This document shows, in pieces, positions 9,801-16,341 of a stretch of DNA of 64,000 nucleotides (its first letter is position 1; each line of letters opens with the position of its first letter). The stretch is from positions 15,954-79,953 of the forward strand of contig JBEKRX010000022.1 of NCBI GenBank assembly GCA_049518415.1. Direction: 5' to 3'. The position numbers and the translations under genes were made by a program. Source of the DNA: CAVQND01 sp049518415 (GTDB lineage: Bacteria; Verrucomicrobiota; Verrucomicrobiia; Limisphaerales; UBA8199). The notes under the pieces are model-generated. The model made no database searches and was not told where the DNA came from. It saw only the letters and a list, made by a program, of their open reading frames with translations.

Positions 9801-10012
9801 GCAGTGGCCTGACCGCCCATGAGGATGCGGATGGCTTCGAGCTTTTGCCACCTGCCATCGAGCGCCAGGAGCGAGCCGATTTCAAAGAAGCCAGTCGCGA
9901 TGTCGAAGGAGCTGGCGATTTCGGTCCAATCCTGGAGGTAGCGAAGGCCCTTCCAGTCCGTTTCGCTGTTATCGACGATGAAAAGTTCGCCGCCTTTTGG
10001 CGATTCGCTCAT
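6857..10012 (-). CDS. Phospholipase D-like nuclease fused to SNF2-family helicase
   Basis: This 1051-residue protein opens the leftward defence-like operon. Residues about 10-210 form a PLD-like domain, with H129-A-K131 and GSSNFT at 149-154 matching the HxK(x)nGSxN active site. From about residue 245 a SNF2-type motor follows: Walker A VGLGKTF (274-279), Walker B and motif II IDEAHH (356-361), motif III LLTATPINN near 390, and in the second RecA lobe STDVLSEGLNLQ and QRIGRVDRR near 815. PLD-helicase fusions of this size are common next to DNA methyltransferases in defence islands. The protein would translocate on DNA and perhaps cleave it. A distant link to DISARM components (PLD and SNF2 proteins) is possible, but the DrmA and DrmB partners are not here. 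Confidence 0.88.
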   Translation of the reverse strand: MSESPKGGELFIVDNSETDWKGLRYLQDWTEIASSFDIATGFFEIGSLLALDGRWQKLEAIRILMGGQATARTRQAILEGLRKDACQKLDASLEAEKETNDMLVGAGAILDAMRGGKIQCRVYARRKFHAKAYITHPRLAVIGSVALVGSSNFTVPGLTENVELNIQIRAPGDVSQLQAWYERHWQEAEDITPDVLKVIERHIREYLPFDIYAKAMQEFHRGHEMTDDEWEKAGAQNGGSAMYPHLDKYQQDGYKSLMKIARQHRGAFLCDGVGLGKTFIGLMLIERLIRDRQRVVLIVPKAARGPVWDRGLRRYLPNISRVFTNLEIFNHTDLLRGGEYQQKLDDIATLADAVVIDEAHHFRNPGTRGRSRYWRLFDLVKNKNLFLLTATPINNTLLDLQHMIELFTQRQADYFKGAPLGIHSLPGHFRKMEKELERLVTGEELAQMELIPEVTGAEAGKVLADDALFGQLVVQRSRAYVKASQDQGASGPRAIFPTREDPHVANYSIKKTYGGLLKMVEEAFSKKKPLFSLAMYYPLAYYKGSMADIDPLSENRQRSVVALIRTQFLKRFESSASAFEMSCATLMLKLLAWATKHSVTESEKNRLERWRRQHADLLGYIHEHQLEFFGEEPVEEADEDIVTDEMLEDIEALPREEYKVEEILAETSLDLDQIAKFLGELGKFKPSHDDKLKALLKLLKTNPVLKQHKVLIFSEYRATARYLRKHLAEAGVQGADEVDSADKRDRGEVIERFAPYYNESSAAELAARGLPEIRVLISTDVLSEGLNLQDATRLINYDLHWNPVRLMQRIGRVDRRLNPDTEKRILADHPDQKDLRGTVAYWNFLPPEELDDLLRLYRTVSHKTLRISKTFGIEGKKLLTPQDDFEALHEFNQAYEGTPSATEGMHLEYQRLLEQNPGLEERLNSLPGRVFSGKQHPAPGTRALFFCYRLPAPGVAAHEGREADPTVWSEENGSTAWYLYNLDTTKILEEPAEILNFIRCQPDTPRRRALEDKTLGDIRKKVEAHLKNTYLKKVQAPQGVKATLKCWMELG

Positions 10013-10545
10013 TTGTTCAGGGGTGAATTCTGGATTGCTCGCAAGCGACGCAAAGCCGCTGGCGGCTGGGCGGGGGGCGCCCGGCTTGCGGCCGAGCGGG
10101 CCCTTTGCAGTAGCCCGGCAGGGAGACCTGGCTCCCCGACCGGAGGGATTTTGGTGCCTCTGCCATGATCAAACCTTGCGCGATAATGTCACGGAAGTTG
10201 CGAAAATGCACGAAAATTTCACAACAGGGAAAGCGGGGTGATTTTCCTCACGGTCCGTGAGGGACGGCCGCCGTGGTCCCTCAATTACCTCGAAAGCCTT
10301 TTCTGGCCCTGCCGTTGCTCTCCAGACCCCTTTTCCCGACGCCTCTAAACCAAGAGAATTAGTAGCGAGCAAACCAGGCCAGAGAAGCACGGCGGCGTCC
10401 CGCCGCGGCGGGACCGCCACCTGGCGCAATACTGCATTGGCCACATTGGCTGCATTGGCCACATTGGCCATTTTTGCCAAAAAACTGGCCGGGCCGCGGA
10501 CCGCGAACGGCGATGCATTCCATCGCTTATCATTGCAGTCTGACA
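10013..10545. other. Spacer upstream of the defence-like operon
   Basis: No convincing gene lies here. A 125-codon frame at 10169-10546 on the minus strand reads through a period-9 repeat and gives a biased peptide, so it is not called. The stretch at about 10180-10225 is AT-richer than its surroundings and may hold the promoter of the leftward helicase operon, but no clean -35/-10 pair can be pointed out. The period-9 repeat is listed separately. Confidence 0.5.
10435..10470. repeat. Period-9 short tandem repeat (CATTGGCCA)n
   Basis: Four consecutive 9-nt units read CATTGGCCA, CATTGGCTG, CATTGGCCA, CATTGGCCA, followed by a decayed unit TTTTTGCCA. There are no spacers, so it is not CRISPR. 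A similar array with the same period and core ATTGGC is at 47967-48002. Confidence 0.8.
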
Positions 10546-10791
10546 CTAGTTCTGCCCTTTGGCCCTGCCACTGCCGCCGCCGCCCTTCTTGCCGGCAGTC
10601 AAGATCGTGCCGCTGAGCAGGCCAACGGCGAAGAAGGCGAAATACATCAGCGCGGCGGGCAACTGCTGGGGTTTGGGCAGGAGCGGTGGCAGCGCCAGCT
10701 CGACCTTCTGATGATTGTTCATCCCGATGATCACCAGCAACAGCAGGATCGCCAGCAGCAAGATCGTCTTGAGCAAAAGTTTCGTATTCAT
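10546..10791 (-). CDS. Small two-helix membrane protein, LapA-domain (DUF1049) like
   Basis: The 81-residue protein has a hydrophobic segment at about residues 5-24 (LLLKTILLLAILLLLVIIGM), a short loop with NNHQKVELALPPLL, a second hydrophobic segment at about 48-66 (ALMYFAFFAVGLLSGTIL), and a glycine-lysine tail. Two helices joined by a loop containing N-x-Q-x-V-x-L is the pattern of LapA-domain proteins, which in Escherichia coli take part in control of lipopolysaccharide assembly at the inner membrane. Homology here is judged from pattern only. The gene stands alone between a repeat-rich spacer and the adenosyltransferase gene on the other strand. Confidence 0.7.
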   Translation of the reverse strand: MNTKLLLKTILLLAILLLLVIIGMNNHQKVELALPPLLPKPQQLPAALMYFAFFAVGLLSGTILTAGKKGGGGSGRAKGQN

Positions 10792-11028
10792 AAACCAGCG
10801 CCCGCGACAGTAGGCAATCCCAGGGGCAAACGCAACCTGATTTGCGTCCGCCCTCGATTCCGCATTGCTAATTGGTTCGAGATGTTGAATGATGGACGCG
10901 TCGGGAGGCTATCCCGGCCGGCGTGGAACCGGGCGGCTCGGGGGCCTGCCCGACAGGGCATTTGGCGCTTCAAAGCTTCAACGCTTCAATGCTTTCAGCT
11001 TGTTAAGCTGATTTAACTCTAATTAGAA

Positions 11029-11565
11029 ATGAGCGTCGTAACCAAGACCGGCGACCAGGGAACAACCGCGCTGATGTATAACCGGCGCGTGCCCAAATGT
11101 CATCCTCGTGTGGAGGCCTGCGGGACGGTGGACGAACTGAATGCGGCGCTCGGACTGGCGCGCGCGACGGCAGCGGTGGATAGCGCGCGGGACCACTTGT
11201 TGGCCGTGCAGAAGGACCTCGTCGTCCTCATGGGCGAACTCGCCACGGCGGGGGAAGACCTGCCCCGCTATGCGGGGGACGGCCACCGGCTCGTGACGCC
11301 GGACTTAACGGCCCGCCTCGAGCAAGCAATTGCGTCCCTCCCGGCTGCCGGAGTCTCTCGCCGGGACTGGGCCATGCCGGGGGCGAGCCTGCATGGGGCG
11401 GCGCTCGACCTGGCTCGCACCGTCTGCCGCCGCGCTGAAAGGCGCGTTTGCTCCCTGCACGAGGCCGGCCAGCTCCAGAACCCCGAAATCATCACCTATC
11501 TCAACCGGCTGTCCGATTGGCTCTGGCTCCTGGCCCGAGGGGCGGAAGAAAAGCCCGCACCCTGA
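11029..11565 (+). CDS. Cob(I)alamin adenosyltransferase, PduO type
   Basis: This 178-residue enzyme transfers the adenosyl group of ATP to cob(I)alamin to make coenzyme B12. The N-terminus VTKTGDQGTTALMYNRRV is the ATP-binding signature of PduO-type enzymes. Other conserved parts are the GTVDELNAALGLAR segment, RTVCRRAERRV near residue 130, and NRLSDWLWLLAR near the C-terminus. Length is normal for the family. The ATG is the only start that keeps the TKTGD signature at the N-terminus. The gene faces the leftward RibD-type gene, and the two are separated by a 98-bp palindromic element. A B12-dependent enzyme such as methylmalonyl-CoA mutase would be the client but is not in the window. Confidence 0.93.
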   Translation: MSVVTKTGDQGTTALMYNRRVPKCHPRVEACGTVDELNAALGLARATAAVDSARDHLLAVQKDLVVLMGELATAGEDLPRYAGDGHRLVTPDLTARLEQAIASLPAAGVSRRDWAMPGASLHGAALDLARTVCRRAERRVCSLHEAGQLQNPEIITYLNRLSDWLWLLARGAEEKPAP

Positions 11566-11574
11566 ACCGCGGGG

Positions 11575-11672
11575 TAGTGGGGCAGGCGGGACGGCTGCCA
11601 TGAGGGCGTCTCGCCCTTGAAACCGACGCGGGCGAGACGCCCGCGTCGGCAGGCGAGACGCCTGCCCCACTA
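11575..11672. repeat. 98-bp palindromic element, copy 1 (MITE- or REP-like)
   Basis: The ends are inverted repeats beginning TAGTGGGGCAGGCG and ending CGCCTGCCCCACTA. The middle holds a second inverted pair around GGGCGTCTCGCCC and GGGCGAGACGCCC. A near-identical copy in the opposite orientation lies at 46788-46885. The right end of this copy supplies the TAG stop codon of the RibD-type gene. No transposase is encoded; if mobile, it would depend on an enzyme elsewhere. Confidence 0.85.
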
Positions 11673-12413
11673 AGCTCGCCTGGCCGCCCGGGCCACGCGA
11701 TAGACCAGGAACAGCTCGCCCCCCACGCGTTTGGCGGACCTGAGCCGGAGCCGCACCGCCCTGGCCAGGACGCCGATTCCCAGGCCGTCGGCAATCGTCG
11801 GCGCTTGCTTGCCGCCAAAAATCTTCGGGCATATCGTCAAGTGCAGTTCGTCCACCAGCCCGGCCCGGAAAAGCGCGTCGTTCAGTTCGCCTCCGCCCTC
11901 GCAGACCAGGCGTTTGACGCCCCAGGTCTCCCGCAGCCAGCGCAAGGCCTCTTGCAAATCGAGGTCCCGCGCGCCGCACACTTTCACCTCGTCCGCCAGC
12001 CGGCGCAATCGCTGCAGCCGGCCTTGGGCCGCGCGGCCGCTCGCGAAAATGATGAGCGGAGAAAACTTCGTCTGGAAAATGGCCGCCCGGGGATTGACCG
12101 TGCCCGAGCCGCTGACGATGACGCGCAGGTTGTATTCGGCCAATCCGCGCCGCAACCGCCGCCGCCGGTGCTGCGCCGAACCGGGGCCCAGCGTGACGCG
12201 ATTCAAATCCACCGTCCGCGCCCCGGCCATGACCGCGTCCGCGCGCGCGCGCAACTCCAGCAGGTACGCCTGGTCCTGCCGGCTGGCAAATGAGGACACC
12301 CGCCGATTGGCCGTGGCGATCTTCCCGTCCGCCGTCATCGCCATGTTGACCAGCACAAACGGCCGCCGCCCGCCGCCGGACTGCGCCTGCCGAACTGAGG
12401 ACTTTGGACTCAC
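11670..12413 (-). CDS. RibD C-terminal domain (dihydrofolate reductase fold) pyrimidine-type reductase
   Basis: The protein has 247 residues if translation starts at the GTG at 12413, which overlaps the queA stop as GTGA; a start further upstream would run through queA. Alternatives are GTG 12356 and ATG 12344, but the last would remove part of the first beta strand. The core matches the RibD C-terminal reductase: FVLVNMAMTADGKIAT, RARADAVMAGARTV, and VKRLVCEGGGELNDALF near residue 185, followed by LHLTICPKIFGG. This domain reduces the ribosyl group of a pyrimidine in riboflavin synthesis; standalone copies are often of unproved substrate. It lacks the deaminase half of RibD. The stop codon comes from the end of a palindromic element. 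Confidence 0.85.
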   Translation of the reverse strand: MSPKSSVRQAQSGGGRRPFVLVNMAMTADGKIATANRRVSSFASRQDQAYLLELRARADAVMAGARTVDLNRVTLGPGSAQHRRRRLRRGLAEYNLRVIVSGSGTVNPRAAIFQTKFSPLIIFASGRAAQGRLQRLRRLADEVKVCGARDLDLQEALRWLRETWGVKRLVCEGGGELNDALFRAGLVDELHLTICPKIFGGKQAPTIADGLGIGVLARAVRLRLRSAKRVGGELFLVYRVARAARRA

Positions 12414-13486
12414 AGGATCAGCATCGAATCGCCATAGCTGAAGAACCGGTAGCGCTCCCGCACGGCGGCCGCGTAGGCCGATAAGATCACCTCGCGTCCA
12501 CGCGTTTGGTTTGGCGCCGCGAAGGCGCTGGCCAGCATCAGCAGCGTCGAACGCGGCAGGTGAAAATTCGTCAGGAGGGCGTCTGCGACCTGAAAACTCC
12601 AGGGCGGGCAAATGAAAATGCTGGTCCGGCCGGCGCCCGGCTCGAGCCGGCCCTGGTTGCGTGCGGCCACGCTTTCGAGCACCCGCACGGTGGTCGTGCC
12701 GACGGCGAACACGCGGTGGCCGGCGCGTTTGCCTTCCGTAATGGCGCGGGCCGTTTCCTGGCTCACTTCGTAGCGCTCCTCGTGCATCTTATGGCCGGCG
12801 AGCGTCTGCGCCTTGACCGGCGCAAAGGTCCCCAAACCCACGTGCAGTGTCAAGAAGCAGACCTGGACGCCCTGCGAGCGCAGCCCCTCGAGCAGCGCCT
12901 CGGTAAAATGCAGTCCCGCCGTGGGGGCCGCCACCGACCCCGCCGGCCGCGCAAAGACCGTCTGGTAGCGCCGCCGGTCCTCTTCGGTTTTGCCGGCGTC
13001 CGGGCGGGTGATGTAAGGCGGCAGCGGGACCTCGCCCCAGGCCTCCAGCCCTTGGGCGATGTTGGGCACGCCCGAGAAACACAGGCGCCGATGGCCCTCC
13101 TCATTTTTCTCCGCCACGGTGGCCCGCGCCTCGCTTGGCCGGCCTTGGGCGTCCCACAGCACAATCTCCGTGCCCACTGGGGCCCGTCTGGCGGGCCGCA
13201 GCATGACCCACCAATCATTGGCGCGGTTCTCTTCCAACAACAAAAGCTCGAAGTGTCCCCCGGTCTGGCGGTTGACCCCGCGGAGCCTGGCCGGAATCAC
13301 CCGCGAATCGTTCAGCACCAGGATGTCCCCGCGGCGCAAATACTCCGGCAGACTGCGAAACTGCCGATGCTCGATCGCGCCGGTGCGCCGGTGCAACACC
13401 AGCAGCCGCGACTGATCGCGTTCGGGCGCGGGCCGCTGGGCGATCAACTCCGCCGGCACTTCAAAATCAAAATCCGCAGTTCGCAT
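12410..13486 (-). CDS. queA: S-adenosylmethionine:tRNA ribosyltransferase-isomerase
   Basis: QueA moves the ribosyl part of SAM onto preQ1 in tRNA to form epoxyqueuosine. The start at ATG 13486 gives MRTADFDFEVPAELIAQRP, the normal N-terminus; an open frame continues upstream but has no similarity to the family. Conserved parts visible are RDQSRLLVLHR, DILVLNDSRVIPARL, LPPYI, the AGSVAAPTAGLHFTEALL signature, FLTLHVGLGTF, HKMHEERYEV, AVGTTTVRVLES and NFHLPRSTLLMLASAF. At 358 residues the length is normal. It is the first gene of a leftward pair with the RibD-type reductase. Confidence 0.96.
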   Translation of the reverse strand: MRTADFDFEVPAELIAQRPAPERDQSRLLVLHRRTGAIEHRQFRSLPEYLRRGDILVLNDSRVIPARLRGVNRQTGGHFELLLLEENRANDWWVMLRPARRAPVGTEIVLWDAQGRPSEARATVAEKNEEGHRRLCFSGVPNIAQGLEAWGEVPLPPYITRPDAGKTEEDRRRYQTVFARPAGSVAAPTAGLHFTEALLEGLRSQGVQVCFLTLHVGLGTFAPVKAQTLAGHKMHEERYEVSQETARAITEGKRAGHRVFAVGTTTVRVLESVAARNQGRLEPGAGRTSIFICPPWSFQVADALLTNFHLPRSTLLMLASAFAAPNQTRGREVILSAYAAAVRERYRFFSYGDSMLIL

Positions 13487-13496
13487 TCTCAGCGGG

Positions 13497-13667
13497 GCGC
13501 AAAAACCAATCAAAGCTCTTGCCCGCCCAATCTGCGGCCAATTCAGAGAAGTTGTCAAATGTCTCAACCGGCTGGTGCTGAGGCGGGGGTTGGATGTTCC
13601 GCTGAAGTGGCACACCGTGCCATTGGAGCAGAAGGACTTCGAGATGCCCTGGCGGGCGAACAAGTGA
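13497..13667 (+). other. Possible gene remnant upstream of the dcw promoter
   Basis: One plus-strand frame, without a clear start codon, reads FREVVKCLNRLVLRRGLDV and then PLEQKDFEMPWRANK before TGA at 13665-13667. Its composition looks protein-like and is unlike the biased shadow frames nearby, but the family is not recognised. It fills the left half of the 426-bp gap between queA and mraZ; the right half holds the mraZ promoter and operator. It could be the 3' end of a deleted gene or chance. Confidence 0.2.
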
Positions 13668-13833
13668 GCGGCTTAGATTGGAATTGTTATGCTACTGTCA
13701 ATAAATGGCTAGATTTGGGTTCGGGTCAGCACGGTTCCGTTCACTTTAACGTTAATCGTCCTATCCTTGCAGGGCTTTTTGAAGGTGGCGGAGGCTGTGA
13801 ATAACTTGTGAACAACTTTTTTTTGAATTGTTG

Positions 13834-13863
13834 TTGACACCGGGTGGGGTAAAGTGGTTAAAA
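13834..13863 (+). promoter_or_regulatory. Probable sigma-70 promoter of the dcw operon
   Basis: A TTGACA hexamer at 13834-13839 is followed after 18 nt by TTAAAA at 13858-13863 (or after 17 nt by GTTAAA). It lies about 50 bp upstream of the mraZ start and inside an AT-rich stretch. The MraZ-type repeats overlap the -10 region. Confidence 0.6.
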
Positions 13864-13879
13864 GTGGGGCGCAGTGGGG
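13845..13879 (+). promoter_or_regulatory. MraZ operator: four TGGNN repeats on a 10-bp period
   Basis: TGGGG at 13845, TGGTT at 13855, TGGGG at 13865 and TGGGG at 13875 are each separated by exactly five bases (TAAAG, AAAAG, CGCAG). MraZ proteins are known to bind direct TGGGN repeats separated by 5 nt in front of their own gene. The array overlaps the promoter -10 region, which would suit autorepression of the operon. Confidence 0.8.
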
Positions 13880-13912
13880 CAAGTGTACGGCTAACCCCGC
13901 TGCGAATAAATA

Positions 13913-14377
13913 ATGGAACCTGGCGAAACTATCGAGCCGACGACCTATTATAACTCGTCTTACCGTCACGGTGTCGACGAGAAAAGGCGCGTGCAGATCC
14001 CCGCCAAATGGCGGCCGGCCCAACCCGGGGTGGAGTTGACGCTGATCCTTTGGCCCGCCTCTGCCGGAGGGGCCTACCTCCGTGTGCTGCCGCCCAAACA
14101 GATGGCCCAGTTGATGCGGGACATCGAGGTGATGCCCAATGGCGATCAGAAGGCCACTCTCAAACGGCTCATCGGCAGTGGTTCGGAACAGGCGACGCTG
14201 GACAAGTCGGGCCGGGTATGTCTGCCGGAGAATATGGCCAAGGAGGCCGCCATTACGAATGAGGCGGTGTTAGTGGGTTTGCTGGATCGTTTTGAGATCT
14301 GGAACCCCGAGCGGTTCAAGAAGGTGATGATGGCCGACGCCCTCATGGCGCCGGAAGCACTCAAACTCGTAGGATAA
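13913..14377 (+). CDS. mraZ: Transcriptional regulator MraZ
   Basis: This 154-residue protein has two SpoVT-AbrB-type swapped-hairpin units. The first contains YRHGVDEKRRVQIPAKWRP near residues 18-37 and the second LDKSGRVCLPENMAKEAAI near residues 95-115; each has the D/E-x-x-R-V-x-x-P pattern typical of MraZ. The protein binds repeats in front of its own gene and controls the dcw operon. It is the first gene, as usual, and the operator is visible at 13845-13879. A short tail follows the second unit. The ATG at 13913 lies about 34 bp after the last operator repeat. Confidence 0.95.
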   Translation: MEPGETIEPTTYYNSSYRHGVDEKRRVQIPAKWRPAQPGVELTLILWPASAGGAYLRVLPPKQMAQLMRDIEVMPNGDQKATLKRLIGSGSEQATLDKSGRVCLPENMAKEAAITNEAVLVGLLDRFEIWNPERFKKVMMADALMAPEALKLVG

Positions 14378-14379
14378 TT

Positions 14380-14955
14380 ATGAGCCTGATAAAATTACTT
14401 GGTGCCGGAAAGAGTATGATTGGCTTGAAGGGCCAAGCCAGCCCTTACCGGCTGACCGATCAGCGATTGTTGCCCAAGTTCGGCTTGGACAAGAATCCGC
14501 TCTGCTCGACGGTGAGACCAGGGCACGCGCCCGGGGCGGAGGGCGGGCCGTCGGAAAGGCCTTCGGCCACCGGCACGGGGGAGGCTCCGGCGAAGGAAGC
14601 TCAACCGGCACCGCCGCCGACAGGCGCTTGGGCGCAGGCCGCTCCCGGGTCGAAGCTGCGCCGCACGGGGCGCCGGCTGACGGACAGACTCCAGGCGCTG
14701 TTTGTTCGCTCGGAACCTGGGCCGGTGAAATCCGCCATCCCGCGTCTCACCAGGCCCCCGGTCCAGGGCGAACTTTCCCTGGAGCGCGTGAGGGTGGTGT
14801 GCAACGACTTGAGCGATAGCGGCCCGCAAATTGTTCAGATCCGGTGGAAGGCCGCCTCGGCAAGCCCGACCTCGCCTGCCCTGGCAAAGGCCGCGCCTTG
14901 CGGCCCGGCCGGGGGACGGGGGGTGCTGGGGCTTTTCAGCGTCAATCGAACCTGA
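14380..14955 (+). CDS. Unknown protein between mraZ and rsmH
   Basis: The 191-residue product is not recognised. It starts two bases after the mraZ stop and ends 22 bp before rsmH, so it belongs to the dcw operon. Three parts can be seen: a basic N-terminus with GKSMIGLKGQASPYRLTDQ and RLLPKFGLDKNPL (residues about 10-42), a long proline- and alanine-rich middle (about 45-90), and a more ordered stretch ending LSLERVRVVCNDLSD near residue 145. It has no membrane segment and no signal peptide. Verrucomicrobial dcw clusters often carry a small gene of this kind at this place; a division role is inferred from position only. Confidence 0.75.
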   Translation: MSLIKLLGAGKSMIGLKGQASPYRLTDQRLLPKFGLDKNPLCSTVRPGHAPGAEGGPSERPSATGTGEAPAKEAQPAPPPTGAWAQAAPGSKLRRTGRRLTDRLQALFVRSEPGPVKSAIPRLTRPPVQGELSLERVRVVCNDLSDSGPQIVQIRWKAASASPTSPALAKAAPCGPAGGRGVLGLFSVNRT

Positions 14956-14977
14956 CCAGGCGAGGAGTCAATGCGCC

Positions 14978-15907
14978 GTGCCCGATTTCATCCATAAATC
15001 GGTCCTGGTGGCAGAAGTGCTGGGCGCCCTCGGCCCGCGGCCTGGGGGGCGGTATGCCGATGGGACGCTCGGTGGAGCTGGACATGCGGCGGCCATTTTG
15101 GCGGCGAGCTCGCCGACTGGGTGGTTGTACGGGTGCGATCGGGATGGGGCCGCGGTGGAAGCTGCCAGGGGGCGGTTGGCCGAGTTCGCCGGGCGCTACG
15201 AACTGCGCCAGGGCAATTTTGCCGACCTGGCCGATTGGGTGCCGCCGGGCAGTTGCGAGGGTGTCCTGCTGGACCTCGGGGCGAGTTCGCCGCAGTTGGA
15301 CTGCCCCGAGCGGGGCTTCAGCTTTCAGCAGGACGGCCCGCTGGACCTGCGGATGGACACCCGGCAGGCCAAGACGGCGGCGGACCTGCTCAACTCCGCC
15401 AGCGCGGAGGAGTTGGCCCGGCTGTTCCTGGAACTGGGCGGGGAGCGGCAGGCACGGCGCTTGGCGCGGGCCATCGTGCGGCGCCGCGATGACCGCCGGT
15501 TTGAAACCACGCGGCAGTTGGCCGCGCTGATCGAACAGCTCGCCCCGCGCCAGGGCAGGAGAAGGCACCCGGCGACCAGGGTGTTTCAGGCGCTGCGCAT
15601 CGCCGTGAATGATGAAATCGGTTCTTTGCAACGGGGCCTGGAGGCAGCGCTCAGGATTTTGAAATCGGGCGGACGACTGGCGGTCATCACGTTTCATTCG
15701 CTCGAGGACCGCAGCGTGAAAGAATTCGGGCGGTCGCGGGCGCGCGACTACACGTTCCCCGGCCCATGCGACGTGCCGGAGTTGCGCCAGGCGCGGGCGC
15801 CGCAACTCAAGGTGCTGACGCGCAAGGCCGTCAAGCCTGGCGCGGCAGAGGTGGCGGACAACCCGCGCAGCCGCAGCGCCCAGTTGCAGGTGATGGAGAA
15901 GGTCTGA
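14978..15907 (+). CDS. rsmH: 16S rRNA m4C1402 methyltransferase
   Basis: RsmH (MraW) methylates N4 of C1402 in the ribosomal P-site. The start is GTG at 14978, with GAGGAG at 14962-14967 ten bases before it; the open frame runs further upstream but that part lies over the previous gene. From this start the protein has 309 residues, normal for the family, and begins VPDFIHKSVLVAEVL. The SAM site is YADGTLGGAGHAAAIL. GVLLDLGASSPQLD, GPLDLRMD, and FQALRIAVNDEI with LAVITFHSLEDRSVK near the end are all diagnostic. Confidence 0.96.
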   Translation: MPDFIHKSVLVAEVLGALGPRPGGRYADGTLGGAGHAAAILAASSPTGWLYGCDRDGAAVEAARGRLAEFAGRYELRQGNFADLADWVPPGSCEGVLLDLGASSPQLDCPERGFSFQQDGPLDLRMDTRQAKTAADLLNSASAEELARLFLELGGERQARRLARAIVRRRDDRRFETTRQLAALIEQLAPRQGRRRHPATRVFQALRIAVNDEIGSLQRGLEAALRILKSGGRLAVITFHSLEDRSVKEFGRSRARDYTFPGPCDVPELRQARAPQLKVLTRKAVKPGAAEVADNPRSRSAQLQVMEKV

Positions 15908-15931
15908 GTTAAACCGGTGAAATGAGTTAAC

Positions 15932-16339
15932 ATGGCGCGAAATCGCAAAAATGGTTCGGCGGCCATTGGCTTCGGCACGGTGCTCAAGGCCTTCCTGCTG
16001 TGCGTGGTGATTGGCGGCTCGGGCGTGGGTTATGTCTGGCAGAAAGAACAGATCAACTGCCTGAGCCAGCAGATCGATAAGCGGGGGGCGCGCCTGGCTG
16101 AACTGCTGGAGGAAAATGCAAGCCGGGAAAGGCTGCTGGCCGACCTGCGCTCGGTGCGCTCCCTGGAAGCGCGCATCAAGGAACTAAACCTGGGCCTGGT
16201 CCAGCCGCAGCCCACCCAGGTCTGGCATTTGAGCGAGCCGCCGCGCCAGTGGCCCCCGCCGCCGCGCGACCCGCAATACGCCGCCCAGGAGGGCCGCCCG
16301 CCGGCCGCGCGCCGGAACCATGAGCTTGTGAGCCCATAA
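15932..16339 (+). CDS. FtsL-like division protein (single membrane helix plus coiled coil)
   Basis: The 135-residue protein begins with a basic cytoplasmic stretch MARNRKNG, then a membrane helix at about residues 15-37 (FLLCVVIGGSGVGYVW), then a predicted coiled coil at about 40-88 rich in leucine and charged residues (QINCLSQQIDKRGARLAELL). The tail is proline-rich. Size, topology and position between rsmH and ftsI are those of FtsL, which recruits FtsI and FtsW with FtsB and FtsQ. FtsL sequences are poorly conserved, so the name rests on topology and context. Confidence 0.8.
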   Translation: MARNRKNGSAAIGFGTVLKAFLLCVVIGGSGVGYVWQKEQINCLSQQIDKRGARLAELLEENASRERLLADLRSVRSLEARIKELNLGLVQPQPTQVWHLSEPPRQWPPPPRDPQYAAQEGRPPAARRNHELVSP

Positions 16340-16341
16340 CC

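Noticed and set aside
2497..10012. Assignment of the operon to DISARM or BREX
   Set aside because: PLD, SNF2 and methyltransferase parts recall DISARM, and a large methyltransferase recalls BREX, but DrmA, DrmB, PglZ, BrxC and BrxL are all missing.
10169..10546. 125-codon minus-strand frame
   Set aside because: Much of it translates the period-9 repeat (NVANAANVANAV), and no start signal or conserved part is seen.
13797..13830. Possible DnaA-box region (TGTGAATAACTTGTGAACAAC)
   Set aside because: The words do not match the TTATCCACA consensus closely, there is no cluster of boxes and no dnaA, dnaN or gidA nearby. The stretch is better seen as the AT-rich part of the dcw promoter.
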